64,000 bases of DNA from Streptosporangium amethystogenes (GTDB lineage Bacteria > Actinomycetota > Actinomycetes > Streptosporangiales > Streptosporangiaceae), in NCBI RefSeq assembly GCF_000721075.1, contig NZ_JOEQ01000003.1:186001-250000 (forward strand), given 5' to 3'. Numbering within the stretch: position 1 is the first letter of the stretch; every line of letters starts with the position of its first letter. Below the pieces are notes generated by a model. That model was not told the DNA's origin, did no database searches, and saw only the letters and a program-made list of their open reading frames with translations. Position numbers and translations under genes: made by a program. This document shows, piece after piece, positions 47,098-54,974 of the stretch.

Positions 47098-48935
47098 TGG
47101 GCTTCATCATGGACGGCCTCGACGCCGAGGACTACGACCGCACCTACAACGATCGTGATCTACTCCGCCGGATCCTGTCCTACTTCCGGCCGAAGCTGGG
47201 CGCGATGATCCTGGTCGCGATCATGACCGTGCTCTTCTCACTGACCCAGGCGGCCATGCCGTTGCTGGTCAGCTGGGGGGTGAGCGGGATCGAGGACGGC
47301 ACGATCACCGACGTGGGCCGGCAGCTCACCGTCGGCCTGCTGCTCGCCGGGGTGCTCGGCTGGCTGTTCAACTTCGTCCGCCAGTGGTACAGCGCGAAGG
47401 TCACCGGAGATGTCGTGCTGCGCCTCCGCGAGGACGCGTTCGACGCCGTGCTCAAGCGTGACCTGTCGTTCTACGACGAGAACCCGTCAGGCAAGATCGT
47501 CAGTCGGGTCACCTCCGACACCGATGACTTCGCGACCGTCTCCACCCTGACGATGGATCTGATCAGCCAGGTGTTGATGGTTGGCTTCGTCACGGTCCTG
47601 CTCTTCCTGCGCAGCGTCGAGCTCGCCCTGCTAACCCTTCTCGTGGTGCCGGTCGTGGTGGGCATCGCGCTGCTGTTCCGGCGGGTCGCCCGCAGCAGCA
47701 CCCGCAGGGCGCAACGCTCGCTGAGCCGGGTGAACGCCACCCTGCAGGAGACCATGGGCGGAATCACCGTCGCCAAGAACTTCCGCCAGGAGCAGCGGGT
47801 CTACGACGAGTTCCGGCCCATCAACGAGCAGAGCTACCAGGTGACGCTCAGGCAGGGTTTCGTCTTCTCCGGCATCTTCCCGGTGCTCTTTCTCGTCGCC
47901 GGGCTGGCCACGGTCGCGCTCGTCCAGCTGGGCGGTACCGCGGTGCTCGGCGACAGTCTGTCTGCCGGTGACTGGTATCTCTTCCTCCAGGGCGTCGCGC
48001 TCTTCTGGTTCCCGCTGACCTCCATCGCCGCGTTCTGGTCCCAGTTCCAGCAGGGCCTGTCCGCGTCAGAGCGGGTCTTCGCCCTGATCGACGCGCCACC
48101 CCGGGTCGTACAGACCGACCCCCAGCCGGTCGGCAGGCTGGCGGGCCGCATCGAGTTCCGCGACCTCCGGTTCGGTTACGAAGCCGACAGCACCGTCCTG
48201 CGGGACTTCAACCTCACCATCGAGGCGGGCGAGAGCGTCGCGCTGGTCGGTCACACCGGTGCGGGCAAGTCGACGCTCAGCAAGCTGATCACCCGGTTCT
48301 ACGAGTTCCAGGACGGCCGGCTGAGCATCGACGATCGTGACATCCGCACGCTGGACCTGGCTGGGTACCGGCGGCAGATCGGCGCGGTTCCGCAGGTTCC
48401 GTTCCTGTTCAGCGGCACCGTCGCCGACAACATCAGATACCCGAGGCCGGAGGCGAGTGACGAGGAGGTGCTCGCCTCCGCCACGGCGGTCGGCGGCGGC
48501 GACTGGGTCGACGCCCTGCCCGACGGCCTGCGGACCGACGTCGGCGAGCACGGCCGCGCCCTGTCCATGGGCCAGCGCCAGCTCGTCGCGCTGGCCCGCC
48601 TGCTCATCCAGGATCCGGCGATCGTGGTCCTGGACGAGGCCACCGCCAGTGTCGATCCGCTGACCGAGGCCCAGATCCAGGAGGGCCTGGACCGGGTGCT
48701 GGCCGACCGCACCTCCATCGTCATCGCGCACCGGTTGTCCACGATCGAGCACGTCGATCGCATCATCGTGCTGGATCACGGCCGGATCGTCGAGGAGGGC
48801 GACCACAGCACGCTGCTGGCTCGCGGTGGTCACTACTGCCAGGTCTACAACACCTACTTCAGGCACCAGTCGCCCGACTACCGTCCCGGTTCCGGGTTCG
48901 TCTCCGTCACGGGCCCCGTCACCGGCTCTACGTGA
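47097..48935 (+). CDS. ABC exporter half-transporter 2 (permease-ATPase)
   Basis: A 612-residue partner of the preceding gene with the same layout: membrane domain about 35-340, ATPase about 370-600. Walker A GHTGAGKST, signature LSMGQRQLVALARLL, Walker B IVVLDEATASVD with the catalytic Glu, H-loop IAHRLSTI. The weak signature (LSMGQ) would face the Asp-containing site of partner 1, and its Glu site would face the standard LSGGQ. This is the asymmetric pattern of heterodimeric exporters (TM287/288, BmrCD type). Divergent MarR genes downstream may control it or respond to the same compound. Confidence 0.93.
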   Translation: MGFIMDGLDAEDYDRTYNDRDLLRRILSYFRPKLGAMILVAIMTVLFSLTQAAMPLLVSWGVSGIEDGTITDVGRQLTVGLLLAGVLGWLFNFVRQWYSAKVTGDVVLRLREDAFDAVLKRDLSFYDENPSGKIVSRVTSDTDDFATVSTLTMDLISQVLMVGFVTVLLFLRSVELALLTLLVVPVVVGIALLFRRVARSSTRRAQRSLSRVNATLQETMGGITVAKNFRQEQRVYDEFRPINEQSYQVTLRQGFVFSGIFPVLFLVAGLATVALVQLGGTAVLGDSLSAGDWYLFLQGVALFWFPLTSIAAFWSQFQQGLSASERVFALIDAPPRVVQTDPQPVGRLAGRIEFRDLRFGYEADSTVLRDFNLTIEAGESVALVGHTGAGKSTLSKLITRFYEFQDGRLSIDDRDIRTLDLAGYRRQIGAVPQVPFLFSGTVADNIRYPRPEASDEEVLASATAVGGGDWVDALPDGLRTDVGEHGRALSMGQRQLVALARLLIQDPAIVVLDEATASVDPLTEAQIQEGLDRVLADRTSIVIAHRLSTIEHVDRIIVLDHGRIVEEGDHSTLLARGGHYCQVYNTYFRHQSPDYRPGSGFVSVTGPVTGST

Positions 48936-49192
48936 TCGAGGTTGCTCGAACCGGGGCCGGGGACGCACTGGAACAGCCGTCCGGTGTTGGACCGCACGAC
49001 GAGCAGCGATCTATCGTCGGAGGTCTCGGCCTCGCTGTAGGCGGTGGCCGGCGAATATGTGAACGTCGACTCCGCGACGGTGAGCCCGATGATGCTCTGG
49101 ATCACCCCGTCAAGCGGTCTGGCCGCCTCGGGGAGAGCTTCCTTGATCTTGCGTAGTCGCTCGCGCTCGATGGTCACCTCGTGCGGGGTCAC
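48878..49192 (-). CDS. Possible small WXG100/ESX-like protein, or its remnant
   Basis: A frame of about 105 codons reading ERLRKIKEALPEAARPLDGV and then STFTYSPATAYSEAETSDD. This helical start and the PxATAYSE pattern resemble the small ESX-type proteins of actinobacteria, which are about this size. The C-terminal 35 residues overlap the ABC gene on the other strand and do not look like the family, and neither possible GTG (49192, 49177) has a ribosome-binding site. It may be truncated. Confidence 0.35.
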   Translation of the reverse strand: MTPHEVTIERERLRKIKEALPEAARPLDGVIQSIIGLTVAESTFTYSPATAYSEAETSDDRSLLVVRSNTGRLFQCVPGPGSSNLDHVEPVTGPVTETNPEPGR

Positions 49193-49221
49193 GGAGGACG
49201 GGGCCGGCCAAGGGGAGAGGG

Positions 49222-49686
49222 TCAGCCTTCCCGGTGGCGTTGGCCCAACTCCGCGACGAAGGCCGTGAGCAGGCGGGCGAACTCCCGCCTTTCGTGCTCG
49301 GACCAGCCGCACATCGCCGCGTCGAAGACCTCACGGCGGAAGCGGTGGACCCGCTCGGCGTGCCCGGCGCCCAGTTCGGTGAGCTCCAGCGTGCTGCGGC
49401 GGCCGTCAGCCGGGTCGGCCACCCTGCGAAGCAACCCCGCCCCGACGGCCCTGGCCACCAGGCGGCTGGCGCGGGGCTGGTCGACGCCCATCCGACCGGC
49501 GACGGAGGTCACCGTCGCGGCCTCCGCCCCTTCTTCCACAGCATCGATCACCCCGAAGAGTGCGGGGTCGAGCTCGACGTCACCCGCGAGGCGCTGGAGG
49601 GCACGGCGGGTCTGGCTGCGCCGGATCGCCACCATCGCCCGCTCGACGGCGGCCACCTGAGGATCTTCCATGTCCCGATGATACAT
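49222..49686 (-). CDS. MarR family transcriptional regulator 1
   Basis: A winged-helix dimeric repressor of about 150 residues. The DNA-binding part covers about 55-105: VTSVAGRMGVDQPRASRLV is the recognition helix region and RRVADPADGRRSTLELTELG the wing. Two ATGs compete: 49686, inside the ATACATGCAT repeat, and 49671 (MEDPQVAAVERAM), which leaves the operator outside the gene. It is divergent from a second MarR-type gene across a 55-base region full of palindromic ATACATG sequences, so it probably represses both. The ABC exporter lies just beyond on the other side. Confidence 0.9.
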   Translation of the reverse strand: MYHRDMEDPQVAAVERAMVAIRRSQTRRALQRLAGDVELDPALFGVIDAVEEGAEAATVTSVAGRMGVDQPRASRLVARAVGAGLLRRVADPADGRRSTLELTELGAGHAERVHRFRREVFDAAMCGWSEHERREFARLLTAFVAELGQRHREG

Positions 49687-49720
49687 GCATTAATACATGT
49701 TATTGTCAAAATACATGCAT
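49681..49720. promoter_or_regulatory. Probable MarR operator between divergent regulators
   Basis: ATACATGCAT occurs at 49681-49690 and 49711-49720, with AATACATGT at 49692-49700 between them. ATGCAT is itself palindromic, and the spacing of about 10 and 30 bases places the sites on the same helix face. The region is AT-rich and lies between the two start codons. Binding is inferred. Confidence 0.6.
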
Positions 49721-49741
49721 CTGCCAAGAAAAGGCGGCACC

Positions 49742-50212
49742 GTGAACATCTCCGAGATCACCGGTCAGAGGCGTCCCATCGGCTACTGGATCAAGCACCT
49801 CCACGGCCTCGTCGAGGGCTCCCTCGACGGCCTCCTCGCCGGCCAGGGACTGACCCGCCGCCACTGGCAGGTGCTGAACGTCATCGCCACCGACTCCCCC
49901 ACCCTCGCCGACCTCGACACCGTCCTCGCCCCCTTCCTCGACGACCGGCAGCCCTCCCTGCGCCCGTTGGCGGACGACCTGAGCGAGCGGGGCTGGCTGG
50001 AAGGAGAGGAGCGGCTGACCCTCACCACCGCCGGGATCCAGGCGCACGAGGAGTTGCGACGGCAGGTGAACGCCGACCGCGCCCGCCTCACCGAGGGGAT
50101 CGGCGCCGAGGAGTACCTGGCCACGATCGACGTCCTGACGCGGATGTCGGCCAACCTGGCAGGCCCGATGGAACCCACAAAACCAACCGCTAATATCGGA
50201 AATATCGCCTAA
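49742..50212 (+). CDS. MarR-like winged-helix protein 2
   Basis: A 156-residue protein: IGYWIKHLHGLVEGSLDGLL is a MarR-type dimerisation helix, LTRRHWQVLNVIAT the next helix, and LRPLADDLSERGWLEGEERLTLT the winged helix-turn-helix and wing. The middle is shorter than in classic MarR. The GTG at 49742 has AAAGG about 10 bases upstream. Paired with the divergent MarR gene; perhaps both respond to a substrate of the neighbouring ABC exporter. Confidence 0.78.
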   Translation: MNISEITGQRRPIGYWIKHLHGLVEGSLDGLLAGQGLTRRHWQVLNVIATDSPTLADLDTVLAPFLDDRQPSLRPLADDLSERGWLEGEERLTLTTAGIQAHEELRRQVNADRARLTEGIGAEEYLATIDVLTRMSANLAGPMEPTKPTANIGNIA

Positions 50213-50365
50213 ATCGTATTAGGCAACACCTAAATATCTATTATTGCCACTCCAAAGGGAGGCAGAACGCCAATCTCAGCGAGATGGCAGAATTACTTAT
50301 GTCACCTTAATACTGTCTATTTTCACCGTCCTTAGGCTCCATACGGAGTGATGGTGTGGCAATGA
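50213..50365. other. AT-rich intergenic region with stop-codon hairpin
   Basis: About 150 bases, strongly AT-rich at the start. GCCTAA (50207-50212, containing the MarR stop) pairs with TTAGGC (50219-50224) as a short hairpin, then CACCTAAATATCTATTATTG follows. It may end the MarR transcript and hold the promoter of the repeat protein. Confidence 0.35.
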
Positions 50366-50368
50366 GTG

Positions 50369-51154
50369 ATGAGCCGCGATGAGAGCGGCGGCCGGCTCCG
50401 GCGGCCGCCCGACATCTCCCACCGGACCGCTGCTCTCCCCGACGGGGCGGGACGGCGCGGGGAGATTCCCACCGCCGGAGGTGGGCGCACCAGTGACGGC
50501 CGACGCCTGGCCGAGCCGCCCGGGGAGACGGGCAGGACCGAGGAGGCGATCGCCGCCTACCGGCACGCCGCGGAAACCGGGAACACCGACGCCGGCTGGC
50601 GGCTGGTCGAGTTGTTCCAGCGGGTGGGCCGGACCGAGGAGGCGATCATCTGGCTGCGGACCCGCGCCGAGACCGGCGACATCGACGCCCTGTGGAAGGC
50701 GGTCGAGCTGCTCCAGGAGTCGGATCGGGCCGAGGAGGCGATCACCTGGCTGCGGACCCGCGCCGAGATCGGCGACACCCACGCCCTCGGGCGGCTCACC
50801 GTCCTGCTGTACCAGCTGGATCGGACCGAGGAGGCGATCACCTGGCTACGGACCCGCGCCGAGGCCGGCCACCCCGACGCCCTGGCGCATGCGGTCGACC
50901 TGATGTACGAGACCGGCCGCGCCCAGGAGGCGATCACCTGGCTACGGGCCCGGGCGGAGACCGGCGACGTGCACGCCCTGGTATGGGCGGTCCTGCTGCT
51001 GTGTGAGACCGGTCATGTGGATAGAGCGGTCCTTGTCCACCTGAGCGCCGCCGAACTGGGCCGCCCCGATGTTCTGGCCCAGGCGATCGGCCTGCTGAGA
51101 CGGCTCGGCCACCCCGACGAGGCCGAACGACTCCGACGGTGCGGGATCACGTGA
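50369..51154 (+). CDS. Tandem 32-residue repeat protein (TPR/Sel1-like)
   Basis: After a Gly/Arg-rich 55-residue start, the protein consists of about six and a half consecutive 32-residue repeats with the pattern GRTEEAITWLRTRAETGD..AL....ELL. Each repeat predicts two antiparallel helices, as in TPR/Sel1 solenoids that bind other proteins. Repeats 2-5 are nearly identical in their first 18 residues. No catalytic domain is attached, although larger actinobacterial relatives carry an N-terminal helix-turn-helix or ATPase, so 5' truncation is possible. No clear ribosome-binding site. Confidence 0.65.
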   Translation: MSRDESGGRLRRPPDISHRTAALPDGAGRRGEIPTAGGGRTSDGRRLAEPPGETGRTEEAIAAYRHAAETGNTDAGWRLVELFQRVGRTEEAIIWLRTRAETGDIDALWKAVELLQESDRAEEAITWLRTRAEIGDTHALGRLTVLLYQLDRTEEAITWLRTRAEAGHPDALAHAVDLMYETGRAQEAITWLRARAETGDVHALVWAVLLLCETGHVDRAVLVHLSAAELGRPDVLAQAIGLLRRLGHPDEAERLRRCGIT

Positions 51155-51312
51155 CCCCGGTGTCGGCCCCCGCCGATCGGCTCGGGCGCTCGACTCCCCG
51201 GCCAACGACCGGCTTCACGTAGGCGCCCCCACGCCCCGTCCATCGCGATGATCTTCACTGGCTGCCAGAGAGATCCAACCAGCGCACAAGTGCACCGGAT
51301 CATCCTCACGCC

Positions 51313-51885
51313 ATGAACACCGCAAGAATCTCCCTCATGACGCTCGCGGCCGGCGTTCTGGCGGGATGTACCTTCACCGTCGAAACGGACCAGGAGAATG
51401 GCTCATCGCCCCAGAACCCGCCGAAACCCCCGGGAACCTTCGCGACGCCGTTCCCCACCGCGATCGGGGCACTGGATCTCCAATCGGTGACCCCCGCCGA
51501 GGAGCGCTTCAAGCTCCCGGACGGGCCGCATCACAAGATTCTCGGCGCCCAGCTCACCACGTTCTACCAGGACACCCCGCGCCTGAAATCCTTCTACGCC
51601 ACCGGCGCACAGGCCGAGGTGACCAACCCCAAGGCCGCCGTGGACTGGCTGACCGCCCAGGACCGCGAGAGGGAGAACCCGCAGACGGACTGGGTCTACG
51701 TGGGAACCGGTCCGCTCCGCGGTGCGGCCTCCTGCCGGAACACCGACGACGGGACCTACTGCTACTGGGCCGACGCCGACACCGTGGGTTTCCTTGAGAT
51801 TCCGCGCAGCCTCGCCGGGAAGATCACGGAGAGCTTCGCCATGATCAGGGGCGCACTGGAAGGAGAGCCCGCTAAGAGCCGGTGA
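51313..51885 (+). CDS. Putative lipoprotein
   Basis: A 190-residue exported protein with lipobox VLAGC (Cys about residue 19), a Pro/Asn/Ser linker (about 28-45) and a globular part with HHKILGAQLTTFYQDTPRLK and a cysteine pair in ASCRNTDDGTYCYWADADTV. No family recognised. Stand-alone gene. Confidence 0.7.
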   Translation: MNTARISLMTLAAGVLAGCTFTVETDQENGSSPQNPPKPPGTFATPFPTAIGALDLQSVTPAEERFKLPDGPHHKILGAQLTTFYQDTPRLKSFYATGAQAEVTNPKAAVDWLTAQDRERENPQTDWVYVGTGPLRGAASCRNTDDGTYCYWADADTVGFLEIPRSLAGKITESFAMIRGALEGEPAKSR

Positions 51886-52142
51886 CCGGCGGGACAGTCG
51901 ACGGCCACGGTGTCGTAGAACTTCCGCGCGGTGCGCGGGAAGGGTGGTCCGGTCATGGCAGAACACCGCGCCCGACGCGGATCCCCGCCGTACCGATCGT
52001 GCCGTCGGCCTGGAGGCCGTCCCCGGGTACCGGTCGAAGCTCTCGGTGAAGGGAACCAGGCAGAACCAAGCCCGTCACCGTCGAGGGCGAGCGGACCCCC
52101 GCCGGGCTCCCCATCACCGACGGGCGCCGGTACGGTTTGGCC
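51886..52142. other. Intergenic region, nothing recognised
   Basis: About 255 bases between the lipoprotein and the acetyltransferase genes. Short frames exist on both strands but none has a plausible start or family similarity. Confidence 0.3.
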
Positions 52143-52943
52143 ATGGCTGTGCGGTCGTTGGGATACCGGAGCGATCTGATGTTGCTCAGGCTGCAAGGCA
52201 GCGTCGTCGACCGGCGCGACGGTTACCTGGCTGTCCGAACGCCCGCCAACCCGACCTATCACTGGGGAAACTTCATTCTGCTGGACACCCCGCCGGCCCC
52301 CGGAACGGTGGCCTCGTGGGTGAGCACCTTCCATCGCGAGTTCCCGGACGCCGGCCACGTCGCCCTCGGTGTCGACGGTGTCACCGGCGACGCCGGTGAG
52401 CCGGAAGAGCTGGCGGCGGCGAGCCTCGACGTCGAGCGGAGCACCGTGATGACGGCCGGTGCGGTGCACCCGCCGCCGCGCCCCAACCGTGCCGCTCACT
52501 TCCGCGTCCTGAACGGCGACGAGGACTGGTCCGCCGCACTGGCACTGCAGGAGGCCACCAACCTCGGTCCCGACGTCGAGGGATACCGGGTGTTCGCGCA
52601 GCGCAATCTGGCGGCCATGCGCCGGCTGCAGGAACGCGGGTGTGGCGCGTGGTTCGGAGCCTTCGTGAACGACCGCATGGTCTCCGGGCTCGGCCTGTTC
52701 ACCGATGGTTCGGGGCTCGCGCGCTACCAGGCCGTCGACACCCACCCGGCACACCGAAACCAGGGCCTTTCCGGAACCCTCGTGTACACGGCCGGCCGAC
52801 ACGCTCTGGAGCATCTGAACGCGCACACGCTCGTCATGGTGGCCGATCCGAGCTACGTCGCGATCCGCGTGTACCGCTCGGTCGGATTCACCGACGCCGA
52901 GACACAGGTCCAACTGGAGCCGTCAACGACTGCTCCGGCCTGA
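52143..52943 (+). CDS. GNAT family N-acetyltransferase
   Basis: A 266-residue protein with one clear GNAT core in the C-terminal half: AWFGAFVNDRMVSGLGLF, VDTHPAHRNQGLSGTLVYTA (acetyl-CoA loop RNQGLSG) and AIRVYRSVGFTDAE. The N-terminal half (RTPANPTYHWGNFILLD) follows the layout of a class of actinobacterial GNAT proteins with an extra domain. Substrate unknown. Confidence 0.82.
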   Translation: MAVRSLGYRSDLMLLRLQGSVVDRRDGYLAVRTPANPTYHWGNFILLDTPPAPGTVASWVSTFHREFPDAGHVALGVDGVTGDAGEPEELAAASLDVERSTVMTAGAVHPPPRPNRAAHFRVLNGDEDWSAALALQEATNLGPDVEGYRVFAQRNLAAMRRLQERGCGAWFGAFVNDRMVSGLGLFTDGSGLARYQAVDTHPAHRNQGLSGTLVYTAGRHALEHLNAHTLVMVADPSYVAIRVYRSVGFTDAETQVQLEPSTTAPA

Positions 52944-52964
52944 GGGTCCCCGTCGGCTCCAGGC

Positions 52965-53273
52965 GTGAACCCGTGGCTCACCCTGGTGGCCGTCTGCTTC
53001 GGGCTGTTCATGGTCAGCCTTGACAGCAGCGTGGTGGCCATCGCACCCCGTACATCAGCGCCGATCTGAACGCGTCCCTGTAGCAGCTGCAGCGGGTGAC
53101 CAACTCCTACCTGCTGGCGCTCGGCATGCTCATCCTGGTCTTCGGCATCGTCAAGGGCGAGACCTGGGGCTGGGGCTCCGCCGCCACGCTCGGCTGCCTG
53201 GCACTCGGCGTCCTCGTTCTCGCCGGATTCGCTCTCGCAGCCAGGTCCCCGTCGACGCCCCGGCCGCCCACTG
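52965..53273 (+). pseudogene. MFS (DHA2/EmrB-type) transporter remnant
   Basis: The start reads NPWLTLVAVCFGLFMVSLDS, the typical first helix of EmrB/QacA transporters, with SVVAIA just after. A frameshift follows, then YISADLNASL in another frame interrupted by an in-frame TAG, then YLLALGMLILVFGI and GETWGWGSAATLG, which belong to later helices. So a frameshift, a stop and large internal deletions have reduced a roughly 480-residue transporter to about 100 codons. Confidence 0.7.
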
Positions 53274-53374
53274 ACCATCGCGCCATCGCCGGCGGACCTG
53301 GAGGGGCACCCGCCATTCGTGGCCGGTGTCCTTTTCCTGTTGCCCCAGGCAGGGTCGGCACAGACTTAATGCGA

Positions 53375-53389
53375 CTTACTTGCAATAAG
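53375..53389. promoter_or_regulatory. Imperfect palindrome upstream of a GNAT gene
   Basis: CTTACTTGCAATAAG, centred on TTGCAA, 38 bases before the start codon. It resembles TetR/MarR-type operators, but one extra base breaks the symmetry. Weak evidence. Confidence 0.3.
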
Positions 53390-53426
53390 CTGCCGAGGGC
53401 AGGAAGTCATCCCTCAGGAGGACGTC

Positions 53427-54083
53427 ATGAGCGTGATCAATCAGGAACAGCCCGCGGCCACGCCCGACGTGGTCCGGGCCTGGGTCGATGGCTGGGCCGT
53501 CTCCCGTTCGGTGCGGCCCCCGGTCGAGGTTGCCGGGGGGTTCCGGCTGGAGGTCGGGCTGCCGGGGCATCGCGTCCGCTACGTGCTCTTCGACGCCCGG
53601 CGGGTGGCCGAACTGGCCCCGACGCTGACCGCTCCCGGCACCTGGCTCAAGGTGTCCGCGCCCGCCGAGCGGGTCGCGCCCCTGCTCACCCCGGCCTGGA
53701 CCGTCGGCGAGCCGGAGTACCTGATGAGCGTGCCCCTGTGCCGGGCCACCGCACTCGCTCCGGACGGCTACACCCTGCACACCGCGACGGACGGCCAGAT
53801 CACGACCGTACGGATACACGACGCCGACGGAACGACGGCCGCGAGCGGGCAGACGGGGGTGGCCGGCCCGGCAGCCGTGGCCGACAAGATCCTGACCGAT
53901 CCGGCACACCGCCGCCGGGGCCTGGGCAGCGTCCTGATGACCGCCCTCGGCGACGCCGCCGCCGAGCGGGGCGCCACGACCGGCGTCCTGGTGGCCACCC
54001 GGGACGGCCTCGCGCTCTACCGCGCCCTGGGATGGACCCTGCGGGAGACGATCACACCCGCGTACATCCCCGAAAACGGGTAG
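53427..54083 (+). CDS. GNAT family N-acetyltransferase
   Basis: A 218-residue protein. The GNAT core is in the C-terminal half: AVADKILTDPAHRRRGLGSVLMTALG (acetyl-CoA loop RRRGLG) and GLALYRALGWTLRETI. The N-terminal half is a less typical lobe (VRYVLFDARRVAELAP). The ATG has GGAGG 6 bases upstream. Substrate unknown. Confidence 0.82.
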   Translation: MSVINQEQPAATPDVVRAWVDGWAVSRSVRPPVEVAGGFRLEVGLPGHRVRYVLFDARRVAELAPTLTAPGTWLKVSAPAERVAPLLTPAWTVGEPEYLMSVPLCRATALAPDGYTLHTATDGQITTVRIHDADGTTAASGQTGVAGPAAVADKILTDPAHRRRGLGSVLMTALGDAAAERGATTGVLVATRDGLALYRALGWTLRETITPAYIPENG

Positions 54084-54301
54084 GCAATACGACTCCCCAG
54101 GCTTGGAAACCACACGTGACTCGTGGTCGCGGGAGCATCCGCACGACGAGGGACACCTCGTGAAAGCTCTTCGACATCGTCGGCCATGGCCGGCACGGTC
54201 AGATCGCGTGACCCGCGGCTACCGCCTCATCCTCGGTCCACGCGGCTTACGGTGATCGGCAGTGGCCGCGTTTGTACCCACTTCTCCGTATCATCGACTA
54301 C

Positions 54302-54901
54302 ATGACCGCTGAATACCCGGAATCCTTCCGCCGTGGTGAACTGCGCGTCTCTCATGCCGAGCGCGAAGCGGTGGTGGCACAGCTGAACGAGGCGGCGACC
54401 GAGGGCCGTATCGACCTGACCGAGCTCGACGAGAGGCTGGAACGGGCGCTGACCGCCAGAACCTACGCCGATCTGGCACCCCTCACCGCCGACCTGCCGC
54501 CCGTGGTCCCGCTGGACTCGGGGCAGCCGCTGGTCCTCAAGGGAGGCCTGCACGGCGCGTCGCGCGTCGGGCGCTGGCAGGTACCCGCGAAAGTGATCGC
54601 GTACGGCGGCATGGCCGGTGTCAAGCTCGATTTCACCCAGGCCGACTGCCGGCTGCCCGAGGTCGAGGTGGAGGCACACGGTCAGATGGCCGGGGTCACG
54701 ATCATCCTCCCTGACGGCTGGGCCGTGGAGACCGGCGGGATGGATCCCGGCCTTGGCGGTCTGAGGGACAGGACCACTCCCGACCGACTGCCGGGCACAC
54801 CACTGATCCGCCTCGCCGGCACCGGCGGCCCGGCAGGCGTGGTCGTCCGCCATCCCAACACCCTCGAACGCCGCAGGCTGAAACGCGGTCAGGCACGGTG
54901 A
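54302..54901 (+). CDS. DUF1707 (SHOCT-like) domain protein
   Basis: A 199-residue soluble protein. The N-terminal DUF1707 domain (about residues 8-55) has the family pattern ELRVSHAEREAVVAQLNEAA followed by GRIDLTELDERLERALTART. The C-terminal part (GGMAGVKLDFTQADC, EAHGQMAGVTIILPDGW) matches the beta-helical LiaF-like or cell-wall-active-antibiotic-response domain often joined to it. Such proteins are common in actinobacteria; function unknown, perhaps envelope stress. The ATG at 54302 gives the standard start. Confidence 0.85.
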   Translation: MTAEYPESFRRGELRVSHAEREAVVAQLNEAATEGRIDLTELDERLERALTARTYADLAPLTADLPPVVPLDSGQPLVLKGGLHGASRVGRWQVPAKVIAYGGMAGVKLDFTQADCRLPEVEVEAHGQMAGVTIILPDGWAVETGGMDPGLGGLRDRTTPDRLPGTPLIRLAGTGGPAGVVVRHPNTLERRRLKRGQAR

Positions 54902-54974
54902 GCGGCAAAGCTCGGCCTGAGAGAGGCGTTTCCTGATCATTGAAAATGATCAAGAGTCGTCAGCAGGCTCTGAC

